Of a stretch of 64,000 nt of DNA, positions 1-10,690 are shown in pieces. Under the pieces are notes generated by a model. The model did no database searches. It had not been told where the DNA came from and worked only from the letters and a program-made list of their open reading frames with translations. Numbering within the stretch: position 1 is the first letter of the stretch; each line of letters opens with the position of its first letter. A program made the position numbers and the translations under genes. The stretch lies in the NCBI RefSeq assembly GCF_932526225.1, contig NC_064046.1:11867719-11931718 (forward strand). Direction: 5' to 3'. The stretch comes from Nematostella vectensis. Taxonomy: Eukaryota > Cnidaria > Anthozoa > Actiniaria > Edwardsiidae.

Positions 1-577
1 TTAATAAGAGTCCCCCGGGGAATCACACGCTAAGGATGGTGGGCATTGTTCTTGCTCTTGCCATTTCCTTGGACCCCGTGTTTCTCGTAGTTTTCTAAGA
101 ACTTTTTTTGTCTCAACTTTTATTTTATTTTCATAGAAACATACATATCCATTACAATACAAGTGACACAACTAACATGTATAAACAAGGAGAAGAAAGA
201 AAGGACTTTTCTAAGAACCTTTTGCCGACATTTAAAGTCTGGTAAATGTTGTAAACTCCAGCTTGTGTTTCCAAATTCCCAAAAATTTCCTGTTAAAAAA
301 ATATTTTTTTCTGGCAACTATTCTATGCTGGTTTGGGCTGATCTTTTTAATTTGACAACCAACCCAAATATGAAATATTTATGTTCTCTTTTGTCGGAAT
401 TGTATACCCTAACTTAGCCTGCTAGCCGGCTCTCATTGTGGATTATTCGGAAATGTTTTATTTTCGAATATCGGGAACCCTGTGCGTACGCGAAGGCCGA
501 GGACCCTCGGCCCTTTTTGGGATTCTTCCCAAGAAGGGCATAACGGAAGAATTCCAAATTTTCCCATTCCCTATTTT

Positions 578-826
578 ATATAAGCGTTTATGGGTTCCAG
601 AGCCTTTCCACCATCCCCGTTGGCACTCTCCTGCAACGTCGTCTCTTTCACTTATTGTTCTTATCTTGTGTTTAGTACAAGTACCAGCTTGTTTCGTATA
701 AGCGTTTGGGGGCTCCAGAGCCTTTCCACCATTCCCATTGGCACTCTCCTGCAATGTAGTCTCTTTCACTCATTGTTTCATATAAGCGTTATTTTACCTA
801 TTTTTTCTGTTTAGTATAAGTACCAG
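578..826 (+). repeat. Degenerate tandem duplication covering a splice acceptor
   Basis: Blocks starting TATAAGCG recur at about 579, 697 and 781. The first two continue with near-identical text (CCAGAGCCTTTCCACCAT, GGCACTCTCCTGCAA). The acceptor TTTAG followed by TA(C/T)AAGTACCAGCT occurs at 671-690 and again at 810-829. The second is the real acceptor of the POGLUT exon at 815. The first is an upstream decoy that even keeps the Tyr-Lys-Tyr-Gln codons. Confidence 0.8.
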
Positions 827-3800
827 CTAAATATAGACGGGACGGTGGCTGCGTACCGCTTCCCCTATCTGATGGGAGGAGACGCACTAGTTCTGAAGCA
901 GGATAGTCCGTACTACGAACACTTTTACAAGGAGCTCAAGCCATGGGTCCACTATGTTCCTTTTAAACGCGACCTGAGCGATTTGGAGGAGAGACTAAAA
1001 TGGGCTATAGCGAACGATGACAAGGTGAGAGCACAAAAGACAGAAACGTCGCTGTAAACTATCGCTAAGGGGCCGGTTACTGAAAAGCCGATTATCGCTA
1101 ACCCAGGGTTATATTTGCCCTAACCCACGATTAAATTACCCCCGGATTAGTTCTGTTCCCGAAACGCTGATAAGCATTAACTCTGCGTTAGTTTGGAGGT
1201 CAAATCTAACCCTCTGCTCGCGAGGAACCCAGTTAACACAGGCTTCCCAAACTTTGTAGTAGAACTAAAGTTTCATAAAATGAAGTGTCCTAACATTTCG
1301 CATTGTTATGCGACCTTCGTTGCGATGCTGACACGAAAATTGTGCTGGGACAGACAGAAAGTTACATGAAATTTATACTTGAAATGAATCTGTCTCGCTA
1401 GTGTCACGCACCAACTCGAATCCTGCAAACGAGATTTTTGACAATGAAATGGAGGTAATTACAGGCGATGTAGAGGTGTTTTGGGGCTTCTCTGGGAAAA
1501 TAAAATCACCAAAGGTAAATATTTGACTTGCTCTCTGTTGATCTACTGTGGGTATCCTGTGTTAATTTTACTCGTCAAACCAGTTTTTGGGATTACTTGG
1601 CGAGAACGGTGAGTTATTAGTAGGTTAGCTAACCTACGATTAGCGAATTTTAACCCGGGATAAGGCGCTGACCTAAGGTTAAGTTCATCGGCCTTTCAGG
1701 AACCGGCCCCAGGGATGTACAGCTGAATTCGTTGTTGCGCGACCTCCCGAAGTCCAACCCCACTTGTTTGTTTGAGAATAGCGCGTAGGCAATCAAACCA
1801 AAAACGGACAAACCGCCCAAAAGCTGACTACGCGCTATTCCTAGGGTTTTGGATTCGTCGTTCCCTACATGCAGAGACTATTTTCTCTGTATTTAGCGAA
1901 ATACAGAGAAAAGAGGCCTCTGCTAGCAGGGAAGATTCGTCGAGAATTTGGCTGTAAAACAACTTTTAGTGTATCTTAACAAGAAGAATGGGGTAAAAAG
2001 CAGAGACATGAGATTTTTAAAGTGTGTAAAAATCAAATAAACTTAAGTGAAGTAAAGACTAAGAGCCAACACAGGATGGAGGTCAAACGAACCTAAGCAG
2101 AAACGTAAAACAAAAGTAAGCTTAAAAAAATTGAACTGTATCATTGTCTACGCCCCGTTACCGCCACGCAAATTTTTCACACCCGTAAGCATATCGTATC
2201 TGTGTTCCCTTCTCCTATCTGTGTTTCCTTCTCGGACTACACTAGTGAAATAAGCCCAATGAGAAGTAATGAAAAGTACTTATTCATTGATAATGTATAT
2301 GACAATTTCCATGAGTAAAACTGGTTAACATGGAATAAGACTGCGGATTCACTGGGTCGTTTTTGTAGGCGCAAAAGATAGCCCGTCAAGCTCAAGAATT
2401 TGCGCGGGAGAATCTACAGTCAAAGGACGTGTTCTGCTATCATTGGACTTTATTTAAGGTAAAAAATTATCTAGTACGACTGCCGTTCAAGTAATGGTGG
2501 TGGTGATGATAAAGTGCCCTTTTGGTTGTTGATTTGATACAGGTACAGGCCCGTACCCAAGATTTTATTTATTTATTTATTTATTTATTTTTTCTTTGGG
2601 GGGGGGGGGGGGGGGCGAACAAAAAGGGATTTTTTTTAATGCCTTTGCATTCTCAACGGGACGTTTATTGTCGGATTTGGTTGCATACCAGAGTGATCTA
2701 TCTTATGCTTATGTTTGTCTACAAATAGCACGAAAACCAAAAGTGGACCTTCGGCCGTTGTGTGTGTGTGTGGGGGGGGGGGGGGGGGGGGGGGTTGCGA
2801 ACCCCCTGCACCCCCCTGGGTACGCCCCTGAGGTAGTGATAATAATAATGGCAGTGGTAATGATGGTGGTGGTGGTAATAACACAAGGGAATGAAAGTGT
2901 CGCGTTATGACGATGAACACAAGAGTAGTGTATAGTTGTGGTGATGGAAGTGGTCTAGTACTGATGGTGATGGTGATTGTCCAAATATTTTGAGTATAAG
3001 GGAATCCATATGGAATAAGATAAAACGTTTTTTTCTTTATGCATCATGCAGAACCATATTTTAGGAAATAGACACAAAATCTTGATCTTAGTTATGTTGT
3101 TTGTTGTTGTTGTTGTCTTTTGTTTTGTTTTTAAGGAGTCATAAAGGTCTGGCTAAACTTTAGCTACCCCCCCCCCCAAAAAAAAAAAACCTTTTATAAA
3201 CAGCACGCTTCAAATCTTGTAGCATAGCTTAAAAACATTTTCGTGCCACATGCTTCAAAATTTGTCACGCCTTTGATGTTTTAGGAAGTTAAGCCAAGTT
3301 CCGAGTTTGTTGCGAGAACACCCCCACCCCAGGCACCAAAATTTTTCTTGTAACATCCATAGCTGTCAACTCTCCCGCATTAGGCAGGAGTCTCATAATT
3401 TTGAAGATTTTCTCAAGTCTAATTTTCTTGAAAATATCCATACATTTACTGTATTCCCCGCTTTAGCTATCTTGGTACTTCTGATACACCAACTGTATTT
3501 TCTCAAGATTTTTCCTAAAGCGAGGTTGACAGCTACAGTGAACATCACCAAATCAATAGCTGATTAAATATTAAAATGTCATCTTCATTTGTCCTTGTTT
3601 TGTATAGGAATATGCCAAGAGACAAACAACTAAGCCTGTGAAACATAAAGGAATGGAGTACATCAAACAACCAGATGACCGTGACTCAAAGTGCAACTGT
3701 CGACGAGTTAAACATGTAAGCAAGGGGCGGATCTAGCCTTTCGCTAAAGGGGGGGTTTGGCTCAGTGACAAAGAGGGGAGGTGGTAATTGTTTTGTTACA

Positions 3801-4155
3801 TATGGCTTTCTGGCAGACCAAAGGGGGGGGGGGGTAAACCCCCTAAACCCTCCCCCTAGATCCGCTACTGTAAGCAAAACTTATTACTGAAAGACATGAA
3901 CCTGTAATGCCTTCCTTACAGAGGGGAATAGCTAGGATTTCTAAAAGGACAGGCCCCATATGGCCCTTCTGAATTTTATATAATGCTCTATACATTTAAT
4001 ATCTGTGCTGGCTTTCAAACTGTTGCACGACTCTTGTTTTGTCCTTTCTTTGTATCACCATGAAAAATCACAAATTGTTCTCAGTGTTTAGCCCCTACAA
4101 ACATATCCTAAGAGTGTATTTTCTTCTTTCGTTCCAGGGTAAAGATGAACTTTGA
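815..4155 (+). CDS. POGLUT2/3: POGLUT2/3 (KDELC) protein O-glucosyltransferase, 3' part
   Basis: Four coding exons in consistent phase: 815-1024, 2369-2458, 3608-3715 and 4138-4155, all with GT-AG borders. The 5' part of the gene lies outside the window. Exon 815 encodes the CAP10 glycosyltransferase segment with [18 protein letters not shown] and [15 protein letters not shown], closely like animal KDELC1/KDELC2. Exon 2369 encodes the [15 protein letters not shown] helix. The last exon is only GKDEL plus stop, the ER-retrieval signal expected of this family. Known family role: soluble ER-lumen enzymes that add O-glucose to EGF repeats of Notch-type proteins. Oddities: the acceptor of the first exon is preceded by degenerate tandem copies of itself, and the donor after 3715 is duplicated as the target site of an inserted element. 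The gene is tail to tail with SNX16. Whether it is POGLUT2 or POGLUT3 cannot be decided; it may predate that split. Confidence 0.93.
1069..1710 (+). mobile_element. Family A inverted-repeat element, copy 1
   Basis: It starts GGGGCCGGTTACTGAAAAGC and ends with the inverted counterpart TTTCAGGAACCGGCCCC, giving terminal repeats of about 35 bp. There is no long ORF, so it is a non-autonomous DNA transposon. A second, oppositely oriented copy sits at 17907-18632. A convincing target duplication was not found. The TIR start is reminiscent of PIF/Harbinger elements, but this is only a guess. It lies in the POGLUT intron. Confidence 0.85.
1720..1954 (+). mobile_element. Family B inverted-repeat element, TA-flanked
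   Basis: The ends are CAGCTGAATTCGTTGTTGCG and the inverse GAGAATTTGGCTG, with TA on each side (1718-1719 and 1955-1956), as expected for Tc1/mariner-type insertion. An inner inverted pair, GAATAGCGCGTAG and CTACGCGCTATTC, also folds back. It starts only nine bases after family A ends and contains a smaller nested element (1861-1933). Related sequence is at 57302-57715. Confidence 0.8.
1861..1933 (+). mobile_element. 73-bp Mutator-like miniature element (family F), copy 1
   Basis: It is nested in the family B element. The ends are TTCCCTACATGCAGAG and CTCTGCTAGCAGGGAA, and the core is a hairpin of TCTCTGTATTT with its inverse. The 9-bp target GATTCGTCG is repeated perfectly on both sides (1852-1860 and 1934-1942). 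A 9-bp duplication is the hallmark of Mutator-type transposition. Confidence 0.85.
2546..2830 (+). mobile_element. G-run inverted-repeat element
   Basis: The ends are CAGGCCCGTACCCAAG and the inverse CCTGGGTACGCCCCTG, flanked on both sides by AGGTA. Inside are an ATTT microsatellite (about 2562-2590), a G run near 2599-2616, a TG run and a second G run near 2771-2794. No coding potential is seen. It lies in the POGLUT intron. Confidence 0.7.
3724..3869 (+). mobile_element. hAT-like miniature element (family C) inserted at a splice donor
   Basis: The inverted ends contain GCGGATCTAG and CTAGATCCGC, with G and C runs inside. The 8-bp target GTAAGCAA is perfectly duplicated at 3716-3723 and 3870-3877, which is typical of hAT elements. 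The left copy of the target is exactly the 5' splice site following POGLUT exon 3608-3715. Confidence 0.85.
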
Positions 4156-4941
4156 GATGTAAAATTGAAGAGAATGTTCCACACACAGTTCTACTGAAAT
4201 TTAATTGCAATGCACGGACAGAAATAACAATAATGCCAAATAAGTTAAAAAAAGGTATAAGATGGCACATAAAATTGGCAAAAAAGAAGTTTCTGTGTTT
4301 GTGTGAAGCCACAGTTTCCCTTGCCATGATATTTAAACAGAAAATTTAAAGAGAGATGATGTTTTGTAAAAGGGTTTTTAGGTAAATTATGATATTAAAA
4401 TTGTTTTTGAGATAGTCGGTTTTTATATTGTATGCTGTTTTTTTGGAAAAGTAGACACAATCTTGAGAGGCAATGGTTATTTCTGCTTTGCTTTCAACTC
4501 CCATAAAATAGTACTTTATTTGAATTATTTAAAACAGTTTTAAAAACAGTTAAAACTGCTAGTTTATTTTAAAATATTCTGTCTTATTTTCTCTTAAATA
4601 GTTTATAAATCTAAATAGAAATATCTATGCATTATCAACTATTAAGCTCTTGCACAATCAATTACAAAACCTAAATAAAATCTTTTGTTTTGTCCATAAA
4701 AATGTAAAAAAAATTCCAGCTGTAAACTGTACAAAATGTTGGCTTCTCTTTGTTCCCTATGTAATGTTAGCTACAATAGATTTACTGTTTACAATAAGCA
4801 AGGTTAAACCTGTTGTCAAAGGATTTTGATGCTATCAGCATGCTAACAATTCTTCAAATCACATTCTTCAAAAGAATATCCTTATTTTTGACAAAAGTAG
4901 GCTGTATTTGTCCACCCACAGCACAAAAATGAGGCTGTTAC

Positions 4942-5250
4942 CAGCGGCATAGCTAGGATGTTTAGCAGGAGGGGGCCCAAATACCCTGCTAGCAGACCTT
5001 CCTGTTTTTTTTTTCTATAAGTTCACTTACCCGTGTCGCGACTCTGTTTTTTCGCATTCTCATTTGTTAGAACAGAGACGCTACATGGATAAGTGAACTG
5101 GTAGAAACAGACAGGGAGAATAAAGCTCTGCTAGTAGGGTAGGGCTCAAAAGACCCTTTCAATGCATTTTCTCTTGTATTTTAAATAATGTCTAATACAT
5201 TTTTTGGCTGTCGGGCCATCACACCCCCACCCCCCCTACCTATGCCTTTG
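4942..5250 (+). mobile_element. Family D G-run element (interrupted)
   Basis: It begins CAGCGGCATAGCTAGGATG with an AGGAGGGGGCCC motif and ends with CCCTACCTATGCC. The intact relative is at 10362-10519. It is split by the family F element at 4982-5141. Confidence 0.7.
4982..5141 (+). mobile_element. 160-bp Mutator-like miniature element (family F), copy 2
   Basis: The ends are TACCCTGCTAGCAGA and the inverse CTCTGCTAGTAGGGTA, with an inner inverted pair of about 12 bases (AAGTTCACTTA with GATAAGTGAACTG). It is flanked by GGGCCCAAA and GGGCTCAAA, a 9-bp target duplication with one mismatch. It shares its ends with the 73-bp copy at 1861. Confidence 0.8.
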
Positions 5251-5571
5251 GGTACCACCATTTCTTATAATTTACCATATGATGAAGATCTTATTCTAAA
5301 AGCATAAAGAAATCTTAACATAACTTCAATTTCAGGGGAATGAAGCAACACCTAAAAAACAATTTAAGCAATTTTGCCAGTGGGCTCACAGGAGTCAGTA
5401 GCAGAAGAGGCAGTATAGTAATGCAATGCCTTGAATCACAATTAGTTTTTTCAAAGTGAAAATAATTGCACAATAAATTTGAACAATTGTGGATTTTTAG
5501 CCTCTAAAATCTCAAAATTTGCATTCAACCTATTTTTCACCATCTTTTAAGAAAACTATGCTTGCCAATGC

Positions 5572-8500
5572 TTATCCTTTTTCCTCAGCTGAAATCTTAT
5601 TTTTTATATCATCTTTGTTTACTTCAGAATTGTCCTCCTCCTTTATGACCTCCTTAGCCATTCTTTCAGAGACATTGCTTTCTTTTCTATTTTGTTCAAT
5701 GTCACTTGCTGAAAAGTCATCAAAACTACCTGTTTCGGACCACTCACTTTTGGAAGCGATAGAAGTATTAAATGTTTCTTCTTTTGAGTCTGGGATTACT
5801 CCATTTGGTGTTGTCTTTAAGCCGTCAATCTTTGAATTTGTGGCATGACTAGTATCACTTGAATCATGGGATTGTTTCCTTGGTGTTGATGTTAAAGGAC
5901 CAAAGCGAGATGCAGGTTTAACCCCACTAGAATGAGCGGAAACCTCGACTTTCTCCCCCCAAGGGCTAAACTTTTCTTTGGTTAGTTTCCCAGGCACCTC
6001 TGTACCATTTGTCTCCACATGTGGAGTTTGTCTGCCATGTGATCGTTCAGCATTCAAGGAGCTTACCAAGGCTTCTTGCTGTACACGCGCCTGAGCTAGT
6101 TGGGATTTTGTTGCACTCAACTCTGATTCCAACTCTTCAATCTTTTCTTTAAGATCTTCAATGTCGTATTCTAGACTTTGACAATAAGCCTGCAAATAAA
6201 AGAAAAATCTTATTATCTGAGAACAGGAGGAGAACAGTAGTCCCTGAAAGTACTGTTTCCTTCTGACAGGAGAAGGGGAGTTGTATGTTAATTTGCGCTT
6301 AAGAAATATTTTATACTATTTATGGATAACATTTACCAATGAGCCAAGGGGTCATTTGGGGCTTTGCCAGGGAGGGTCCAGGAAAATGTGTTTTTCTTTT
6401 GTTCCCACACATTTCTATTAAAACATTTACTCCAATAAGGGAGTCCCCCCCCCTCCCCCCAAACAACTAACTATTAAGGTTGGTTCTCATTTCGACATAA
6501 GCCCAAGCGGAACGCACAATTTTCCTATTTTCAATAGAGCACAAGCTGAAGCACAAGAGAACACAACTGCTTGATTTTCTTGTGATTGCACTTGTGTTGC
6601 GCTTAGGCTTGCACTTGCGTCCTAGTGAGAACCAACCTTTAGAGAAGCACATACAGCTAAGGGAGAAAGGGATCAGGGAGTAAGGGTCTCTTAATTTGTC
6701 TGCTGGCAGGAGGCAAATGCCCTTTAATTTGTATTCACAAACCTTCAAAAACACAAGTAAAACTTAAATTATTTAGTGTGTAAAAGTGTCAAGTTATGCT
6801 TGTCATAAACATAGAATTTGCTTTGTCCACATACCCTGCTTTCTTCAAGGCTATCAAATGGTCCAGGAGGATCATCAATACATAGGAACTCTCTTAATAG
6901 TTTGCTGAAAGAAATTATGGAATCAATGAAAGTTATGGATATAACCTACTTAAGGGATGAGCTATTACAGTAGGTATTACATTCATGATGTATTTTCTAT
7001 GCCAAGATTGTGCCAGTCAGACCAAAGCCTTTCAATATATGGCAGAACTATTTGTTGTATGTCAAATTAGTGCTGGCTTTGTTTTCATCTCATTTTTGCA
7101 ATTTTTAGGGGGGGGGGGGGGGGTAAGGGATGGATTCTTACACCCCTTCTCGATAAAATACCTTTTGTCTGTTTTTAGTTCTCCTTTAAGTCTTTCATTG
7201 CCATAACGCCCTGAGATGCCTGTAAAATATAGGCCCAACTCCAAAACGTCAGAAATGCAAACTAAACATCACCAGACCCGGATACTCATAGATTCCTCCA
7301 AGGCATAGACGACCTTCAAAAGGGCATCTAAGCAATGTAATAGAATTGACTCTTTTGTCAAAATATCAGCCTTGATTTCTGACCAATTCATAAACAAATG
7401 CTTAAACTTAGAAACATTTCTTACCAAAAAAGACACAAAATTCCGAACTACAAATAGGAGACAAGCAAATACAGATCAAGTCACAAATAGATACCTTTAT
7501 TGCACTTCGTCAGGTTAAGCTTAGCTTAACTGGTAGTGTTGGACTTGAAATAGGGGGGAGGTTTCTGTTTTCAGTCTTTTTTTCTTAAAATTTTGCTCAA
7601 AAGTACCCAGGAGTGAAAGGGTTAAGAAAAACATCCATTTGAAGGAAGAGGAATGGAAAGGCTTTGGTCAAAAAAAGTGCAACTGCTCAACCAGTAAAAA
7701 ATATAAACATTCCCTTTTATTCTTTATAATAGGGAATAAACCATCTACAAATCAAATAGAGAAATACTTTCATAAACCCCTACCTTCTGGAGATCTTTGA
7801 ATGTCTCATTATGCTGTTCATGAACATTTGTAAACCATGTGCTCGTTCTTCTAGAAATTCTGATAGGAAACACAGCAGGTAACATTTGTCTAAGGCCCTA
7901 TTCACATGATGGGTGCCCCTTCCCCTAAAGATGCTTTTGTGCCTGTTCACATGGGAAATACTAGGTGGTCACCAAGACATATCAGTGAACAAGATGACTG
8001 AGATCTGAATTTAGGCATTACCATGATTGCTCAAATAAGCACCTCCCTCAAATAAGTGCCGGCCTCACCAAATTATGATCAAGTCAATAGATTACATAGA
8101 TGATGAGGACTGTATATATTAGAAGGGCAGTCAGGGCTTACATCTACTTTATAGTAGGTGGCGGCGATTGTTAAGTAGGGAGTGGAAGTAATTATCTTTT
8201 TAGTTCAAAGAAAACTTTGTCGACTTTTAAAAAAAGAGTAGCCGGCGCTCGGTGGAAAATAGCTGGCGCTTCTGCCGGCCGCCAGGGCCTAATGAAACCC
8301 CTGGCAGTAATGATAACTGATTCTACCACCTGCCACAACATTTTATTACTCAAAGCTTGTTTTGTTATGTTTTACTCCTTGTATCTTGTTATAAAGCACT
8401 TGGTATCTCAGGCCCAATTTTGAGCGGGGTGGTTCGTTTTTTTCATTTCAGCGGACCAAATTTCCAGTATACCCCTCCTTATTACGTTAGGCAATCAATA

Positions 8501-10226
8501 CTTCAAATAAATTCAAATAAAGATTTTTATAGTCATTATTTTTTAAGACATATTGAAGTGCACGGTATATCCAGCCGAACGTTATATTTTTTTGTTTGCT
8601 CTGAGCAGACCTTCAAGCCGGGTGGGGGTGGGGGGGGGGGGTGGATTGCCAAATCCCCCTTGCCACGGGCCTGTATCTAGCGTTATTTATACAGACTTTG
8701 AAATAAGCACCTCCACTGTAAGGGGTATTGGTACCCTCTTTCACATAAACACCAACCATAATGTACTAATCAAAATACAACTGTTTCAACATAATCACAA
8801 AATTTAACAAAATTACTACTTTTTACCAAAATTACTACTCATTAACAAAATTACAACTGCATACTAAAAATTTTACTGACTTACCTGGGTCATAGTTATC
8901 ACGGAGAAATCTTTTCCCTGGCATTTTGATTATAAATCCAGAGAATGCTTGCCGAAGCTGAGACAAAAAAGTTTTTAGTAACTTTCCCAGATTTTCAGTC
9001 CCCCTACCCCTTTGTATGTTATACAGGACCGTAGCAAGGGGTGGGGCACTGGGGGCACATGCCCCCCAAGAATATTTACAAAAATTAAAATTTTCAAGCA
9101 TTTCAACAAATTTGGCTGTGCCCCCCATTGTTTTCTTAAAGTGTCTGTATTGTGCCCCCCCCCCCCCCCCCCCAATAATTTGAGGCCTGCTATGGCTGTT
9201 TTAGCATGAGTATCCCTTGTCAGTAAGGTTTAAAGTCTCATACCTTATTGTTCAGGCGTACAAAGTCAGTATACCTTCTGAACACAAACCAACTTCTGCC
9301 CTGGCATAAGACTTGGATCTTGTAGACCTGTAAAAACATAAGATTTGTACAAAATTGGAGTTACACTTTACAGGTCCCTGTGTTTGCAGGGTTCACAGGA
9401 TTTTATGTCTTGTGCGGGGGAGTAAATAAAGGCTTCCATCTTTGCTTCAGCTTTAGTATTTAGTCCTAAGTCTTTAAATTATCAGCGTAATACCATGACG
9501 TGATGAAGTTTGAACGTGATGTCTCTAACATTTTCAGTCTCGTGTGAGCGGGACATACACATGCACAGTGATGAGGCATTACTGCCAAGTAACCATAATT
9601 CAAGAAATAGGGTTTTTGATACCAACAAAATTAATATGATTTACAACTCGAATCAAAAGAATAAATTCAAACTATTAAAAATATTTTTTTTCTTATTTTA
9701 AATAGCAAATTCTTAAAAAGAATACTGATTCGAAAGAGTAATATAATAGGACCGAGCATATCTGACACGGGGCTTGCCACGGGATCACGCTGATAATGTG
9801 ATGTTATTATAATCTGTCAACTACAAAACAATTTCGTGAATAGAATAAAACAATTTTAACAAAACTGTGAATGATACAGAAAAACACAACTGCTATAGCG
9901 TTAGTCAGCAATATATAGATTAGATATCTATTAACCTTATGCTATGCCGAAATATCAGCGTTGTTGATTACTTATCGTTGATCTGTGACCACAAAATAAC
10001 TTCCCCGTGCTCGATTTCGAGAGGTGTTTCTCACCGTGAATTTCTCTCGCCTTTCTACAACTTCGTAGCCCGTGATCGGAGCACGAATCCCATTGTCTGA
10101 TTCCTCTGCTAGTTGCTCGTTCATTTTGAGTCTGTGCTGCCGTCTCCCTGTTAATGTTCGCTGACCAGTACTTTCTGATAATGAGAGATTGAGGAATACC
10201 ACCTGACCGACGTCGACGGAAGCCAT
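5572..10226 (-). CDS. SNX16: Sorting nexin 16
   Basis: Six coding exons in consistent phase: 10226-10035, 9327-9244, 8957-8885, 7859-7784, 6904-6835 and 6189-5572, giving about 370 residues (human SNX16 is 344). A PX domain starts around [14 protein letters not shown], continues through the phosphoinositide-binding FRRYTDF motif and PGKRF, and ends at the family signature [18 protein letters not shown] coiled coil follows, rich in heptads such as [12 protein letters not shown], and then an acidic, Ser-rich tail. Known role: SNX16 binds PI3P on endosomes and acts in late-endosome sorting and tubule dynamics. I chose the ATG at 10226; an upstream in-frame ATG at 10292 is possible. Compared with the human protein the N-terminal region is short and the tail is long. 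Confidence 0.95.
8408..8675 (+). mobile_element. Probable G-run element in SNX16 intron
   Basis: The short ends AGGCCC and GGGCCT are inverted, with a run of G at about 8622-8642 near the right end. It resembles the other G-run elements of the window, but the boundaries are uncertain. Confidence 0.35.
9031..9195 (+). mobile_element. Probable G/C-run inverted-repeat element
   Basis: The left end CAGGACCGTAGCAAGG and the right-end inverse (GCCTGCTATGGCTG) form imperfect terminal repeats. Internal GGGGGCACATGCCCCCC and a C run near 9156-9173 match the style of the other elements. It lies in the SNX16 intron upstream of exon 8957-8885. Confidence 0.5.
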
Positions 10227-10361
10227 TTTTTCACGATATCTTGACAGAGAGGAACTGGGTATGACTACAGCCATTTCCGGCTTTGGAGACAAACACTCAG
10301 AAAAGTATACCGTAATGATTCGAATAAGCGCCCTCCTTCAAATAACACCCCCTCCCCAATA

Positions 10362-10519
10362 CAGCGGCGTAGCCAGGATTTTTAACAGGAGGGGGCCCAA
10401 AAGGCCCGGTGAAGGCATTTTCTCCTTTATTTCAAATAATGACTCATACATTTACTGTATTTTTGGCTGCTAGAAGGGGGGCCCGGGCCCCCTTGGCCAC
10501 CCCCCTGGCTACGCCCCTG
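10362..10519 (+). mobile_element. Family D G-run element, intact copy
   Basis: CAGCGGCGTAGCCAGG at the left and CCTGGCTACGCCCCTG at the right form 16-bp terminal inverted repeats. AGGAGGGGGCCC and GGGGGGCCCGGGCCCCC lie inside. It lies just upstream of SNX16 and interrupts another repeat, since AATAAGCGCC text occurs on both sides. Confidence 0.8.
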
Positions 10520-10584
10520 AAAATAAGCGCCCCCCTTCCATCCCCTCTATATAAATATCAACAAATGCAATCGCTGTACCACGG

Positions 10585-10690
10585 GCTATAGGATAATCTG
10601 ACGAAATGAAGCCTAATGTATTGTTAGTGTTGAATAAAGCACATAACGACGTGCTAGTAACACGACCCCCAGCTGCGCGTTTTTCCTTCC
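10585..10690 (+). repeat. Family K dispersed repeat, short copy
   Basis: It starts GGCTATAGGATAATCTGA, continues through TTGTTAGTGTTGAATAAAGC and ends near GCGCGTTTTTCCTTCCCC. A longer relative with the same order of blocks is at 31183-31410. Both copies lie within about 1 kb upstream of a gene start. Its nature is unknown. Confidence 0.6.

Larger units (their letters stand above)
4156..5571. other. Convergent spacer between POGLUT2/3 and SNX16
   Basis: It holds the presumed 3' UTR of POGLUT, with a possible poly(A) signal AATAAA at 4674-4679, then an AT-rich stretch and a nested transposon pair (4942-5250). No additional gene is seen. Confidence 0.6.
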
